In this document: positions 33,623-42,060 of the stretch, in pieces | Numbering within the stretch: the first letter of the stretch is position 1 | How the letters are laid out: each line of letters starts with the position of its first letter | Source of the DNA: Streptosporangium carneum | GTDB lineage: Bacteria; Actinomycetota; Actinomycetes; Streptosporangiales; Streptosporangiaceae | Assembly: GCF_027922005.1 (NCBI RefSeq) | Contig: NZ_BSEV01000003.1 | Location: 310,001 to 374,000 of the forward strand | Reading direction: 5' to 3' | DNA: 64,000 bases | The notes under the pieces: model-generated | What the model was told of the DNA's origin: nothing | The model's input: the letters and a program-made list of their open reading frames with translations, nothing else | Databases searched by the model: none | Translations under genes and position numbers: made by a program

Positions 33623-34369
33623 TCAGGACGTGGCGAGGACGCAGAACTCGTGGCCTTCCGGGTCGGTCAGGCACGTCCACGGGACGTCGCCCTGACCGAG
33701 GTCGAGGTCGGTGGCGCCGAGGGTCCGCAGCCGGGCCACCTCCGCCGCTTTGTCGTCACCGGGGTACGGCAGCAGGTCGAGGTGGACGCGGTCCGGCACG
33801 GTCTTCACGCCGGGCGTGCGGAGGAACTCGAGATACGGGCCGACCTCCTTGGCGGAACGCAACACCGCACGATCGTCGGTCACCTCGTGCAGCGTCCAGT
33901 CCGTCGCCTCACCCCAGAACCGGGCCATGGCCCGCGGATCCGCACAGTCGACCACCACCCGGGCGATCGGCCCGGTGTCCCGGTAGGTCTCCCGAGGCTC
34001 CAGCACACAGAACTCGTTGCCCTCCGGGTCGGCCAGGACCGTCCACGGCACTTTGCCCTGGCCCACGTGGGCGGGCGTCGCACCGAGAGCCTGAAGGCGC
34101 GCGACCGACTCCGCCTGATGGGCCGCGGAGGTGGTGGCGAGATCGAGGTGCACACGGTTCTTTGTCGCCGTCTTGGGTTCCGGGACCGTGACGACGTCGA
34201 CGCAGACGGCGACCGGGTCCGGCCAGACGAAACCGCCGACGGGTCCGACGTAGGTGGTCACGCCCGGCACCCCGCCGGAAACGCTCCAGCCGAGCGCCTC
34301 CGCCCAGAACCGGCCGACCGCCGAGTCATCAAGAGCCTTCATGTTCACCTGAACAGGTCGCAGGGCCAT
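33623..34369 (-). CDS. two-domain VOC (glyoxalase-like) protein
   Basis: A 248-residue protein made of two tandem VOC domains. Each ends with a similar segment: VPWTVLADPEGNEFCVLEP at the end of the first and VPWTCLTDPEGHEFCVLAT at the end of the second, which together with NRVHLDL and DRVHLDL gives the paired metal-site or binding-site pattern. VOC proteins include glyoxalases, dioxygenases and drug-binding resistance proteins; the function here is unknown. ATG 34369 is preceded by AGGATC. No partner genes are apparent. Confidence 0.85.
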   Translation of the reverse strand: MALRPVQVNMKALDDSAVGRFWAEALGWSVSGGVPGVTTYVGPVGGFVWPDPVAVCVDVVTVPEPKTATKNRVHLDLATTSAAHQAESVARLQALGATPAHVGQGKVPWTVLADPEGNEFCVLEPRETYRDTGPIARVVVDCADPRAMARFWGEATDWTLHEVTDDRAVLRSAKEVGPYLEFLRTPGVKTVPDRVHLDLLPYPGDDKAAEVARLRTLGATDLDLGQGDVPWTCLTDPEGHEFCVLATS

Positions 34370-34437
34370 GCCGGCGATCCTATGCACCCGCTCCGCGGCG
34401 ACATCCGCAGACACCGTCGCCGAACAGAGATCGACTC

Positions 34438-35060
34438 GCTCACCGGCCGCAACGGGCAGCTCGCCGATCAGAGCGCTCAGCCCCGCCAGGTCGCGGTCAG
34501 CCCCTACGACACCACGAGTTCAACCTCAGCGACTGCTGTCGGCCTGCGAACATGTGATCCGACGCCCGGTTCGAGGCCTTTCTGGAATCGAATTTCTTCA
34601 CATCGCCGGGAAGGCGGCCTACATCGGTTGGGGCGGTTTCATGCGAACCCGGTGGACACCGCCGCGAACTCGGTGAAGAACTCCGTCGCTTGGCGGTGGA
34701 ATAACGCCGACTGCGTCATTCCGGGCGGCGGCGGCTACGAATACAATCGGTTCCGGCAGAGTGGCTGGACGTTGTTCTCCGACTCCCGGCAGAGCTGTAG
34801 GGCTGTTCTCCGACTCCCGGCAGAGCTGTAGGGCTGCGACGACCAGCGCGTCGAGTCGGCGGCGGTCCACCTGAACCACGTTTTCTGCGTGGCGGCCCCG
34901 AGACCTACGCGGCCGACCGCGCGCAGGGATGGTGGAACGGAAACCTGACCGGGTCCTACGACTCCTGCTCCTTCCTGCTGACTCGCCACTACGAGTTGAT
35001 CCGGACGCTCGACCGAGCACGCCACAGGCGACCGGCGCGTGATCGGCCACTACCAGGGGA
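34438..35060 (+). pseudogene. decayed gene in several frames
   Basis: Protein-like pieces lie in different plus-strand frames: VAWRWNNADCVIPGGGGYEY then NRFRQSGWTLF around 34683-34780, and further on GPETYAADRAQGWWNGNLTG then SYDSCSFLLTRHYELIRTLD around 34900-35010. A 31-bp tandem duplication at 34774 breaks the frame between them. The segments suggest a small secreted or extracellular-type protein, but I cannot name the parent family. Confidence 0.45.
34774..34835. repeat. perfect 31-bp tandem duplication
   Basis: The unit beginning GTTCTCCGACTCCCGGCAGA occurs twice back to back (34774-34804 and 34805-34835) with no differences, implying a recent duplication. Thirty-one is not a multiple of three, so it shifts the reading frame of the decayed gene. 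Confidence 0.95.
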
Positions 35061-35066
35061 GTGAGC

Positions 35067-35438
35067 ATGACGACCCGTACCTGGAACGACCAGCAGGCGA
35101 AGTCGGCCCGGTGCTGGACGCTCGGCGCCGTGGCCCTGAGCCTCGTGGCCGCCGTCGCGCTCCTCCTCGTGCCGGTCTACGCGTCGGCCACCCCGTCCGG
35201 GATCACCGGCAGGCGCGCGACCGACGTCATCGGCGGTCGCGCGCTGCTCTTCCTCGTCCCGGTCGCGCTCTCCGCGCTCCCCCTCCTCGTCGCCGGAGCG
35301 CCGCGCAAGGCGTCCACCCTCGCCGCGACCGTCCTCCTGGGCGCCTTCTGCCTGCTCACCCTGCCCTCGGTCGGCATCTTCCTCATCCCCTCCGCCGTCT
35401 GCCTTCTCGTCGCGTTCACCCGCCTGCTGACCCGCTGA
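35067..35438 (+). CDS. small membrane protein of unknown function
   Basis: A 123-residue protein with about three or four hydrophobic helices: TLGAVALSLVAAVALLLVPV, ALLFLVPVALSALPLLVAG, and AATVLLGAFCLLTLPSVGIF running into LIPSAVCLLVAFTRLL. ATG 35067 has GGGGAG five bases upstream; GTG 35061 is a possible earlier start. I recognise no family. It follows the decayed gene directly. Confidence 0.62.
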   Translation: MTTRTWNDQQAKSARCWTLGAVALSLVAAVALLLVPVYASATPSGITGRRATDVIGGRALLFLVPVALSALPLLVAGAPRKASTLAATVLLGAFCLLTLPSVGIFLIPSAVCLLVAFTRLLTR

Positions 35439-35734
35439 CGGACCCGGCCGGCCGGCGCGACGTGTCACCGCCGACGACCCCCGCCACCACGTCCCGTGCA
35501 CCGAGACCGTCGGCTCGCGTCCACTGTGGATCAACATGAAGGACAACGGCTGGGCCGACATCCCGCGGGCCGAGGAGGCCGGGCCGGTCAACCGGCGCCA
35601 CCGCCCGCACGAGGTCTTCGCGCACACGGTCGCCGGTAAGCGCGGTGGGAGCACCTCCGGCTTTCATAGAGGCTTTGATATGCCCTGATGTGTGGCTGAG
35701 CGAACCGCGTCGCCCGCTGACACGTCTATCGATC
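35439..35734. other. gene-free stretch with remnant-like coding
   Basis: One plus-strand frame between about 35465 and 35690 reads like a protein fragment (WINMKDNGWADIPRAEEAGP), with no start codon or ribosome-binding site. I see no complete gene or RNA here. Confidence 0.35.
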
Positions 35735-36625
35735 ATGAGGATGTTTCCAGCCGTAGTGCTCCTCGCGCTCGCAACGGCCTGTGGTTCCGTCCGAGCACCG
35801 GTCACCGCCGACGAGTTCACCGAACGCGCCCGCGAGGTCACCGAACACTGGCGAGGTTCGGCGGAGCGAGAGCCCTGGATCGCGGGGTTCGTCCCGCTGC
35901 GGAACCTGACCCTGGAGCTCGATTGGGGGCACACGCCCCGCTGGGTCGGACGGAGCATGATCAACAGTGCCTGGAAGCTGGAGATCGAACTCCCGGCCGA
36001 GGCTCCTGCCCCGGCCAAGCTGCACTGGGCCGACGGGGGCACGCTGAGCGTGCCGGTCCTGGCGGCCACAGCCGCCTACGCCGGGCTCAGCAAGCCCAAG
36101 TCCTTCGTCGACGAGGAGTGTCCGGCCAAGGGCTGCCGACCGCTGCGCGTGATCGCGGTGGCGCGAGGCGAGGCCACGATGCCCAGCAGCCGGGGGGACG
36201 TGCGGGTACCGACGTGGGACTTCACCGTGAAGGGCGTGCCGGAGCCGTTCCGGCGGGTGGCGGTGGACCCGGCCGCGATGGGCGGGCCGCCCCGGCCGCT
36301 GGACGACGGGACCCAGGAGGTGAGCACCTACGAGGTGCCCACGCCAACTGAGCTCCGGCTGAGCTATCTGCACGGCACGTGCGACACGACGTACGGCTCG
36401 CGCGTCCACGAGACGCCCGAGGCGGTGGTCGTGGACGTCGACGTCCGGCACGACGACGGCGTGGAGAGCTGCACCGCGATGGGGAAGACCGACCAGATCG
36501 GCGTCACGCTGCGCGAGCCGTTGGGACGCCGGGTGGTGCTGGACTCCAGCAGCGGGGTGCCCCTGCTGTCGCAGAGCGGCATCCACCTGGTCGAGTTCCA
36601 GAACTATGACCCGCGCCGTTCCTAG
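35735..36625 (+). CDS. lipoprotein of unknown function
   Basis: A 296-residue predicted lipoprotein: RMFPAVVLLALATACGS gives a short signal and lipobox Cys at about residue 16. The remainder is beta-rich with four Cys (DEECPAKGCRPLRV; GTCDTTYG; VESCTAMG), which may pair outside the membrane. GDVRVPTWDFTVKGVPEPF and LREPLGRRVVLDSSSG are typical of an actinomycete extracellular lipoprotein group seen in Streptomyces-type genomes; no biochemical function is known to me. The start is ATG 35735 (or 35741), without a clear ribosome-binding site. Confidence 0.72.
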   Translation: MRMFPAVVLLALATACGSVRAPVTADEFTERAREVTEHWRGSAEREPWIAGFVPLRNLTLELDWGHTPRWVGRSMINSAWKLEIELPAEAPAPAKLHWADGGTLSVPVLAATAAYAGLSKPKSFVDEECPAKGCRPLRVIAVARGEATMPSSRGDVRVPTWDFTVKGVPEPFRRVAVDPAAMGGPPRPLDDGTQEVSTYEVPTPTELRLSYLHGTCDTTYGSRVHETPEAVVVDVDVRHDDGVESCTAMGKTDQIGVTLREPLGRRVVLDSSSGVPLLSQSGIHLVEFQNYDPRRS

Positions 36626-36953
36626 CCCTGCGACACGTACCTGCGGGGCCGCAACGCATGACTTCGCGGCGTCGACAAGCCCGGCGGTGGTCTGGCCCGC
36701 TCCCCCGGCGGGAAACGATCACCGCGAGTCCGGGGCACGATCTCCGTCTACCGCCCATGACGCCCGAGCGGAGCGCACTCGATCGTCTCTGCGTCAGGGG
36801 CGAGCAGGGGCCGGAGGACTCCTCGCCGCGGAGCCGTCGCTCGCGTTCGCCGCGACCACGGGTCCGCGACTTTCTGCTGTGCGGCGTTCGCCCTTGATTG
36901 TCTGGCCTGCTGTCCGGCAGCATGATCGCTGGATCCGAGGAGGTGCAGGTGGC
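36626..36953. other. gene-free stretch
   Basis: These 328 bases hold open frames on both strands but none with a convincing start or protein-like composition. GAGGAGGTG near 36937-36945 is the probable ribosome-binding region for the following gene. Confidence 0.4.
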
Positions 36954-37448
36954 ATGACGCTGTTACGCAGACACATCTCCCCGAACAACGGCCTGGTCTC
37001 GATCCTGGCTTTGCCGGCGGCTGTCCTCATGGTGGTCGGCCTGGGGTGGGCCGCGCTGCACTTCCTCTTCGGGCCCGACGTTCGGCGCGTGGACCCCGCC
37101 GTGCTCTCAGAGTTGCGCGCTGTCGGCCGGGTCGTCGGCGAAGACGGCGGCATAGCTCACGAGTGGGAGAACTCCTACGTCGAGTTCAAGTATCTCGTGG
37201 TCCACCTCGACGGCAGCGCGACGGAAGACGTGGTCGCCGAGACCGAGCGACGGCTGAGCCGGAGCGGCTGGCGCGTATGGCAGAGACAGCGGCACGAGAT
37301 CGATCTGGCATCGGCCAGATGGACTTCCACCCTCGTTGAGGTGGAGCAGCTCGAGTGGGCGGGCCACATGAGCAGCGAACTGCGCGAGGCGGTTGCGGCC
37401 ACGGGACTGCCGATGAGCGAAATGGTGTACATAACCATCCAGGCGTAA
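36954..37448 (+). CDS. membrane-anchored hypothetical protein
   Basis: A 164-residue protein with one membrane helix near the N-terminus (ILALPAAVLMVVGLGWAALH) and a soluble domain that includes WENSYVEFKYLVVHLDGS and ETERRLSRSGWRVWQRQRHE. The latter resembles lipoprotein or DUF-type alpha/beta domains in which a Trp-Arg-Val motif follows an amphipathic helix. ATG 36954 is used; ribosome-binding support is moderate (AGGTGG close by). I recognise no family. Confidence 0.6.
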   Translation: MTLLRRHISPNNGLVSILALPAAVLMVVGLGWAALHFLFGPDVRRVDPAVLSELRAVGRVVGEDGGIAHEWENSYVEFKYLVVHLDGSATEDVVAETERRLSRSGWRVWQRQRHEIDLASARWTSTLVEVEQLEWAGHMSSELREAVAATGLPMSEMVYITIQA

Positions 37449-37525
37449 ACATCTGGCTTACCCTTTCGCGCTGTGCGCGGCCACCAGTGCAGAAGTGTCA
37501 GTCGTGCCGAATATCTTCGCCCACC

Positions 37526-38068
37526 ATGAGTGTCCAGTACGCATGGTCTGATCTCCTGCCGGAAGTGAACCCGGTGACCGACGGCCCTGACCACCCTCGG
37601 GAGGATTCAGGCGGATGTCTGCGTCCCCCGGCCGGTGAGTCAGAGCTCCGTCGGCTTGAGGAGCGGTTGGGCCTGGACCTGCCACCGAGCTACCGGCAGT
37701 TCCTCCTGTTCGCCGACGGCTGGGGTGCCGAGGACGACGAGGCCTGCATACGGTCTGTCGCGACGGTCGGCTGGCTCCGTGACCTTGAGCCCCGGCTTGC
37801 CGAGGCGTTCAGACCCGACGGGGAGACGCCTCGGAGCGTGCCCGATGACCTCTACTTCGTCTACGGCAAGGAGCAGGACTGCATCGACCTGAGAGAGGAG
37901 TATGTGCCCGACACTCTTCTGGTCGGGCATTGGAACGACGGGGTGACTCTCCTCAATCCCCATGTCAAGACCCCTGAAGGTGAGTGGGAAGCCTGGTTTC
38001 TCGCGCCTTGGCTGCCGGGGGCCAACCGCTACGTGTCCTTCTGGGAGTTGATGAAGAACGATTTTTAG
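37526..38068 (+). CDS. SMI1/KNR4-family protein
   Basis: A 180-residue cytosolic protein with the SMI1/KNR4 (SUKH) pattern: ESELRRLEERLGLDLPPSYR followed by QFLLFADGWGAEDDEA, then a beta-rich region ending NRYVSFWELMKNDF. SUKH proteins often act as immunity proteins for polymorphic toxins, but many are orphan. No toxin gene is seen beside it. ATG 37526 has only weak ribosome-binding support. It is the last gene before the second tRNA-like sequence. Confidence 0.85.
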   Translation: MSVQYAWSDLLPEVNPVTDGPDHPREDSGGCLRPPAGESELRRLEERLGLDLPPSYRQFLLFADGWGAEDDEACIRSVATVGWLRDLEPRLAEAFRPDGETPRSVPDDLYFVYGKEQDCIDLREEYVPDTLLVGHWNDGVTLLNPHVKTPEGEWEAWFLAPWLPGANRYVSFWELMKNDF

Positions 38069-38116
38069 GGCTTACGGCGACTGAGCCGGCGAGCGCCGGA
38101 CAGCGCGCGGCCCCGT

Positions 38117-38133
38117 TTCCCTCATCTCCACCA
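38117..38133 (+). other. degenerate copy of the tRNA-like 3' end
   Basis: Positions 38117-38133 match 33264-33280 at 15 of 17 bases, including the CCA end (CTCATCTCCACCA here, CTCATCCCCACCA there). It carries no T-loop. With the first copy it would flank about 4.85 kb. It could be a decayed attachment site or chance similarity. Confidence 0.35.
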
Positions 38134-38313
38134 GGGGCCGTTCTTGAAACGGCTGGACTGAAGTTGACGGATCCCGTCTGATCCTGGTGATCGAACGGGA
38201 TCTCGTCGCTTCATGCCCTGTCACAGCGAAGGTTGAGCGATTCTCGTCGAAGTTCGAGTGATCGTGGCTCGGCTGCTGTGCTCTCGGCTGCCTCCTGGTC
38301 CTTCCGGTGACGT

Positions 38314-38832
38314 TCAGAGGGCCAAGGCTCGCTCGACGGCGCCCGAGTCCAGGTCGACGAGATGCGCGTCAGGAAAGCGGAGGTCCGCCCAGAAGTCACC
38401 GGGACTCTGCAGGCCCAGCCGCGCCTTCACCCAAACAGTCATCGCCATGCCGTGTGTCGCCACCACGAGCGGGCGCCCGCCGGCGAGTGCGAGGTGCTCG
38501 GTGATCCCGGCGTCGAAGCGCTTGGCGACCTCGGCTCGCGGCTCCCAGTCCGCGTGATCCGCGCCTTCCACGTATGCGCGCCGCAACTCGCGATAGTTGC
38601 CCTCCCATGGCTCCACGCGGGTGACCTCGTTGAACCGTCGATCACGAGTGACCGCGTCGCCGCCCAGGGTCTGCCAGGCCTTCGGCTCGTCACTGGCGAC
38701 AAGGCAGGCGTCTTCGGGCAGACGGGTGATCAGCCGCTGAGCGGCCTGCCACCCCTCGGCGCTGAGCGTCCATTCGTGCGGCGGGACAGACGGCCCGTAG
38801 GCAGGCATGGAATGGCGGACCAGGAGGAGCAT
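38314..38832 (-). CDS. histidine phosphatase family protein
   Basis: A 172-residue protein of the phosphoglycerate-mutase-like superfamily. LLLVRHSMPAYG supplies the catalytic His in an RHS variant of the usual RHG motif, WTLSAEGWQAAQRL continues the phosphate pocket, and VVATHGMAMTVW supplies the second His. Substrate unknown. ATG 38832. It is short but complete for the family. Confidence 0.85.
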   Translation of the reverse strand: MLLLVRHSMPAYGPSVPPHEWTLSAEGWQAAQRLITRLPEDACLVASDEPKAWQTLGGDAVTRDRRFNEVTRVEPWEGNYRELRRAYVEGADHADWEPRAEVAKRFDAGITEHLALAGGRPLVVATHGMAMTVWVKARLGLQSPGDFWADLRFPDAHLVDLDSGAVERALAL

Positions 38833-39071
38833 GGAAGGGAATCTATCGAGCCGACAGGCCCATCGGAATGAGAGCCGCTGTCCTCTCCGTCTGGAGAAGC
38901 AGGCATTTGGGGCGTCCTGTCTGTTGAGTGGCTCAGACGGGTGTGCCCTGCGCGCTCACGTAGTTCCCCCGGGATCGTGGTCGGGTTCAGTGCCGAGCCG
39001 GAAAACGCTCGTCCCCTGCACCGATCGAATCCGGACACGCCCATGGTGATCGGCTATGCCAGGATGGGCCC

Positions 39072-39815
39072 ATGTCTCCCATGATCGAGAACTCCGCCGG
39101 GTCCGCCGACCAGGCCGGGGTCAACGACTACGACGGCTTCGCCGAGGCGTACGCGGCCGAAACCGAGGCCAGCCTCATCAACGGCTACTACACGCGGCCC
39201 GCGATCCTGAACCTGGCCGGGGACGTGGCCGGGCGGCGGATCCTCGATGTCGGCTGCGGCGCCGGTCCTCTGCTCGAGTCGCTGCGCGATCAGGGCGCCA
39301 TCGTGACCGGCGTCGACCCCAGCGTCAAGATGCTGGACCTGGCCCGGCAGCGGCTCGGCGCGGGAGCGGCCCTGTGTCAGGCCAGTCTGGGCGGCGCTCC
39401 TCTGCCGTTCCCCGACGGCGCGTTCGACGATGCCATCGCGTGCCTGGTCCTGCACTACCTGGAGGACTGGAAGGCGCCGCTCGCCGACCTGCGGCGCGTG
39501 CTGGCGCCCGGCGGCCGACTCATCGTGGCGGTCAATCACCCCTTCGTCTACAAGCTGACCTATCCCGATGCCAACTACTTCGCGCCCCGCGAGCACTCCG
39601 AGGAGTACACCTTCAGCGGCCAGAACGCCGTGCTGACGTATTGGCACCGGCCGCTGCACGCGATGACCGACGCCTTCACCGCGGCCGGCTTCCGGATCGC
39701 CGTCATCAGCGAACCGCACCCGGCGCCAGGCGCGCACGAACTGTTCCCCGATGTCCTCAAAGAAGCCGACTCGACCTTCCTGTGCTTCCTGTTCTTCGTC
39801 CTGGAAGCCGTTTAG
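39072..39815 (+). CDS. class I SAM-dependent methyltransferase
   Basis: A 247-residue methyltransferase. RRILDVGCGAGPLLESL is motif I for SAM binding, GVDPSVKMLDLARQRL contains the acidic residue that binds the ribose, and CLVLHYLEDWKAPLADLRRV with LAPGGRLIVAVNH are motifs II and III. The substrate cannot be inferred. ATG 39072 is preceded by AGGATGGG. It is unlinked to any biosynthetic gene; its composition matches the rest of the chromosome better than the preceding 5 kb. Confidence 0.9.
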   Translation: MSPMIENSAGSADQAGVNDYDGFAEAYAAETEASLINGYYTRPAILNLAGDVAGRRILDVGCGAGPLLESLRDQGAIVTGVDPSVKMLDLARQRLGAGAALCQASLGGAPLPFPDGAFDDAIACLVLHYLEDWKAPLADLRRVLAPGGRLIVAVNHPFVYKLTYPDANYFAPREHSEEYTFSGQNAVLTYWHRPLHAMTDAFTAAGFRIAVISEPHPAPGAHELFPDVLKEADSTFLCFLFFVLEAV

Positions 39816-39843
39816 CCTCACCGATCAGGCTCCGAACGGCCAA

Positions 39844-39899
39844 GCCGCCCAGCCGGGTGAGCCCGACCGGGCGAACACGGCTTGAGGCGGCTGGGCGGC
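39844..39899 (+). terminator. long inverted repeat after the methyltransferase gene
   Basis: GCCGCCCAGCC (39844-39854) and GGCTGGGCGGC (39889-39899) are perfectly complementary across a 34-nt loop that can fold further. It lies 28 bases after the methyltransferase stop. Confidence 0.45.
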
Positions 39900-40078
39900 G
39901 GCGGTGACCGGGGAATCGCGTGCGCGGATCACACCTCGCCGGAGGAATTGCGAGGTCAGGTGATCACCCTGCCGTGGCACGGAAGCTTCGTGGCCCACCG
40001 GAAAAGCCCACCAGGAGAACTGGTCGGCCGGCCGACGCGGGGTGATCGGGTTCGGCGAGTGGCGGGAGTCAGCCCGCT

Positions 40079-40519
40079 TCAGGGAAGCGGTGCGTCACCT
40101 ACCGCCGCCAGCAACTCGACGGGGAACTCACGGTCGGCCTGACCGACGGCGAGCGCTACCCATCGGCCGGTTTCCGGTCGCCGCCAGACGAGCATTTCTC
40201 CGCTGAGCAGGCACAGGAGACCCATTGGTTCCGCGGCCGGGAGCTCACCCGACAGGTAAGGCTCCAGATCGACCGCCTCGGGGTCGCCCCAGTGCGCCGT
40301 CAGGGTGGCCACCAGCTCCCGGTAAGTGACGTCGATCTCCTGCTCGGCCGCGTCGACGGTCTCTTCACTGCGGTCGTCCCAGAAGTCCTGGCTGGCCTGG
40401 AGGACACGCACGTGGTGGCCCGGACCGCTGCTGGAGAAGCCTTCCAGCTGTCTGGCCTCCTGAGGAAAGGGGAGGGAGAGCAGGTCCTTGACGATCGCGT
40501 GTCGATCTTCGGCGGCCAT
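40079..40519 (-). CDS. hypothetical protein
   Basis: A 146-residue acidic cytosolic protein. It has a helical segment (DDRSEETVDAAEQEIDVTYR) and a beta-rich C-terminal half (GLLCLLSGEMLVWRRPETGR followed by WVALAVGQADREFPVEL). The pattern resembles small actinomycete proteins of unknown function. ATG 40519 is the likely start. No neighbour gives a hint of function. Confidence 0.65.
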   Translation of the reverse strand: MAAEDRHAIVKDLLSLPFPQEARQLEGFSSSGPGHHVRVLQASQDFWDDRSEETVDAAEQEIDVTYRELVATLTAHWGDPEAVDLEPYLSGELPAAEPMGLLCLLSGEMLVWRRPETGRWVALAVGQADREFPVELLAAVGDAPLP

Positions 40520-40545
40520 GCGGGGAGCTTAGCGAGCCGGTGAGC

Positions 40546-40585
40546 ACGGGTGGGCACAGGTGGGCCCCGGTGGGCCCAGGTGGGT
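40546..40585. repeat. four 10-bp tandem repeats
   Basis: ACGGGTGGGC, ACAGGTGGGC, CCCGGTGGGC and CCAGGTGGGT follow each other directly, upstream of the hypothetical gene. A GTGGG-based 10-bp period equals about one helical turn; whether it is regulatory or a simple slippage repeat is unclear. Confidence 0.75.
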
Positions 40586-40724
40586 ACCGCACCGGAGGTC
40601 TCCGCTGGACGTCCTCGGTCGTACGCGTCCCGCCCGACCGTCTTGACCACCTGGTTGGCGCTCTCGGAAACCGCGCTGGGTGCCCGGAATGCCCGACCCC
40701 CGACGGGTGTCCGCAGTCAGAGGA

Positions 40725-41510
40725 TCAACGAGGTGTCACCTGCGGGTCGGCGGCGGGGTCGCTCAGGTCGTGCCCCTGGTCGCGCAGCCCCGCCTCGATC
40801 GCGGCGCACACCGTCTCGACGACCGTGACCCGGGCGAACCGCTTGTCGTCGCCCGCGACGACGTGCCACGGCGTCCTCGGCTGGTCGGTGCGGGCGAGCA
40901 TCTCCTCGACGGCTGCCTCGTACTGCGGGCGCTTGTCACGGTTGCGCCAGTCCTCGTCGGTGAGCTTCCAGACCCGCAGCGGGTCGCCCGCCCGGTCCTC
41001 GAAGCGCCGCAGCTGCTCCTCCTCGGAGACGTGCATCCAGAACTTGACCATGATCATGCCCTCGGCGACCAGAGTGCGCTCGAACTCCACGATCTCGTCG
41101 TAGGCCCGCGACCACTGCTCCTCCGTGGCGAACCCCTCGACCCGCTCGACCAGCACCCGCCCGTACCAGGAGCGGTCGAGGACGGCCATCCCGCCCCAGC
41201 CCGGCAGCACCGGCCAGAACCGCCACAGGAAGTGGTGCCGCTTCTCGTCATAGGTCGGAGCCGCGAACTGGGCGACCCGCACGTGCCTGGGGTCGAGCGG
41301 GCGCACCAGCCGTTTGATGGCCCCTCCCTTGCCCGAGGCGTCCCAGCCCTCGAACACCACGCACAACGGCGGCCCGAGGCGCCGCTCACCGATCTGACCG
41401 CCCAGCATGAGCCGCAGCCGCAGCAGGCGGTCCAGCGCGGCGTCGAGCCGCTCGGCCGCCTCCTTCCTGGGCAGTCTCTGGGACAGGTCGACCTCAGACA
41501 AACGATTCAT
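40725..41510 (-). CDS. ppk2: polyphosphate kinase 2 (PPK2)
   Basis: A 261-residue PPK2. VVFEGWDASGKGGAIKRLV is the Walker A region, VLDRSWYGRVLVERVEGF holds Walker B and the start of the lid, and MIMVKFWMHVSEEEQLRRF follows. PPK2 enzymes transfer phosphate between polyphosphate and nucleotides; class (GDP, ADP or AMP preference) cannot be fixed without alignment. ATG 41510. Its size equals one-domain PPK2. It is separate from the neighbouring lipoprotein gene by 130 nt of repetitive GACCACGCGGTGG-type sequence. Confidence 0.92.
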   Translation of the reverse strand: MNRLSEVDLSQRLPRKEAAERLDAALDRLLRLRLMLGGQIGERRLGPPLCVVFEGWDASGKGGAIKRLVRPLDPRHVRVAQFAAPTYDEKRHHFLWRFWPVLPGWGGMAVLDRSWYGRVLVERVEGFATEEQWSRAYDEIVEFERTLVAEGMIMVKFWMHVSEEEQLRRFEDRAGDPLRVWKLTDEDWRNRDKRPQYEAAVEEMLARTDQPRTPWHVVAGDDKRFARVTVVETVCAAIEAGLRDQGHDLSDPAADPQVTPR

Positions 41511-41640
41511 GACGACCAGCCTCGCATCTCCCCGGGGGAGGCGGCCACCCGCCGAGGAGCCGCGCGGTGGACAAGACCACGCGGTGGCCAGCGTGGCGGA
41601 CAGGACGACGCGGTGCCGTACAAGGCGGTGCGGAGCGGGG

Positions 41641-42060
41641 TCAGGCGACGGTGATCCGGAAGACCGCCTTCCCCGTCTCGTTCCCACCCTGTCCGCCGGC
41701 GGGCGTCCTGCCGTCGGCGCAGCGCTCGCACGCGATGAGCGTGACGGTGGTCGTGCCGGGGTACTTGGCGTTGAAGACGAAGTAGCGCACCCCGCCCCCG
41801 CCGTCGCCCGCCCGATACTCCTCGCTGATGAACGACGCCACCTTGACGTCGGGCAGGGCGGCCAGCCGCCAGCCCTCCCCCGCCGAGCGGTTCTCCTCGA
41901 CCGCGAGGGAGAACCTCCTGCCCGGGGTGAGCGGCACGTCCACCGTCTTGCCGACGCCTCCGTGGACGACGGTGCCGAAGTCGGAGACGGCGCCTCCGGG
42001 GCCGCATCCCGTGACCAGTGCCACCAGCAGCAGCGCGACAGCCCACGTTCGGTAAATCAC
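41641..42060 (-). CDS. chagasin-like (I42) protease-inhibitor lipoprotein
   Basis: A 139-residue lipoprotein with signal TWAVALLLVALVTGCGPGG (lipobox Cys). The mature domain resembles chagasin-type cysteine-protease inhibitors: ENRSAGEGWRLAALPDVKV in place of the NPTTGYxW loop, GDGGGGVRYFVFNAKYPG in place of GxGG, and TTTVTLIACERC. GTG 42060 is the start; TACTCT seven bases upstream could be a -10 for a leaderless message. Inhibitory function is inferred from fold motifs only. Confidence 0.68.
   Translation of the reverse strand: MIYRTWAVALLLVALVTGCGPGGAVSDFGTVVHGGVGKTVDVPLTPGRRFSLAVEENRSAGEGWRLAALPDVKVASFISEEYRAGDGGGGVRYFVFNAKYPGTTTVTLIACERCADGRTPAGGQGGNETGKAVFRITVA

Noticed and set aside
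39882..40142. An 86-aa plus-strand open frame after the methyltransferase
   Set aside because: No ribosome-binding site, no protein-like pattern, and it overlaps a convergent gene's end.
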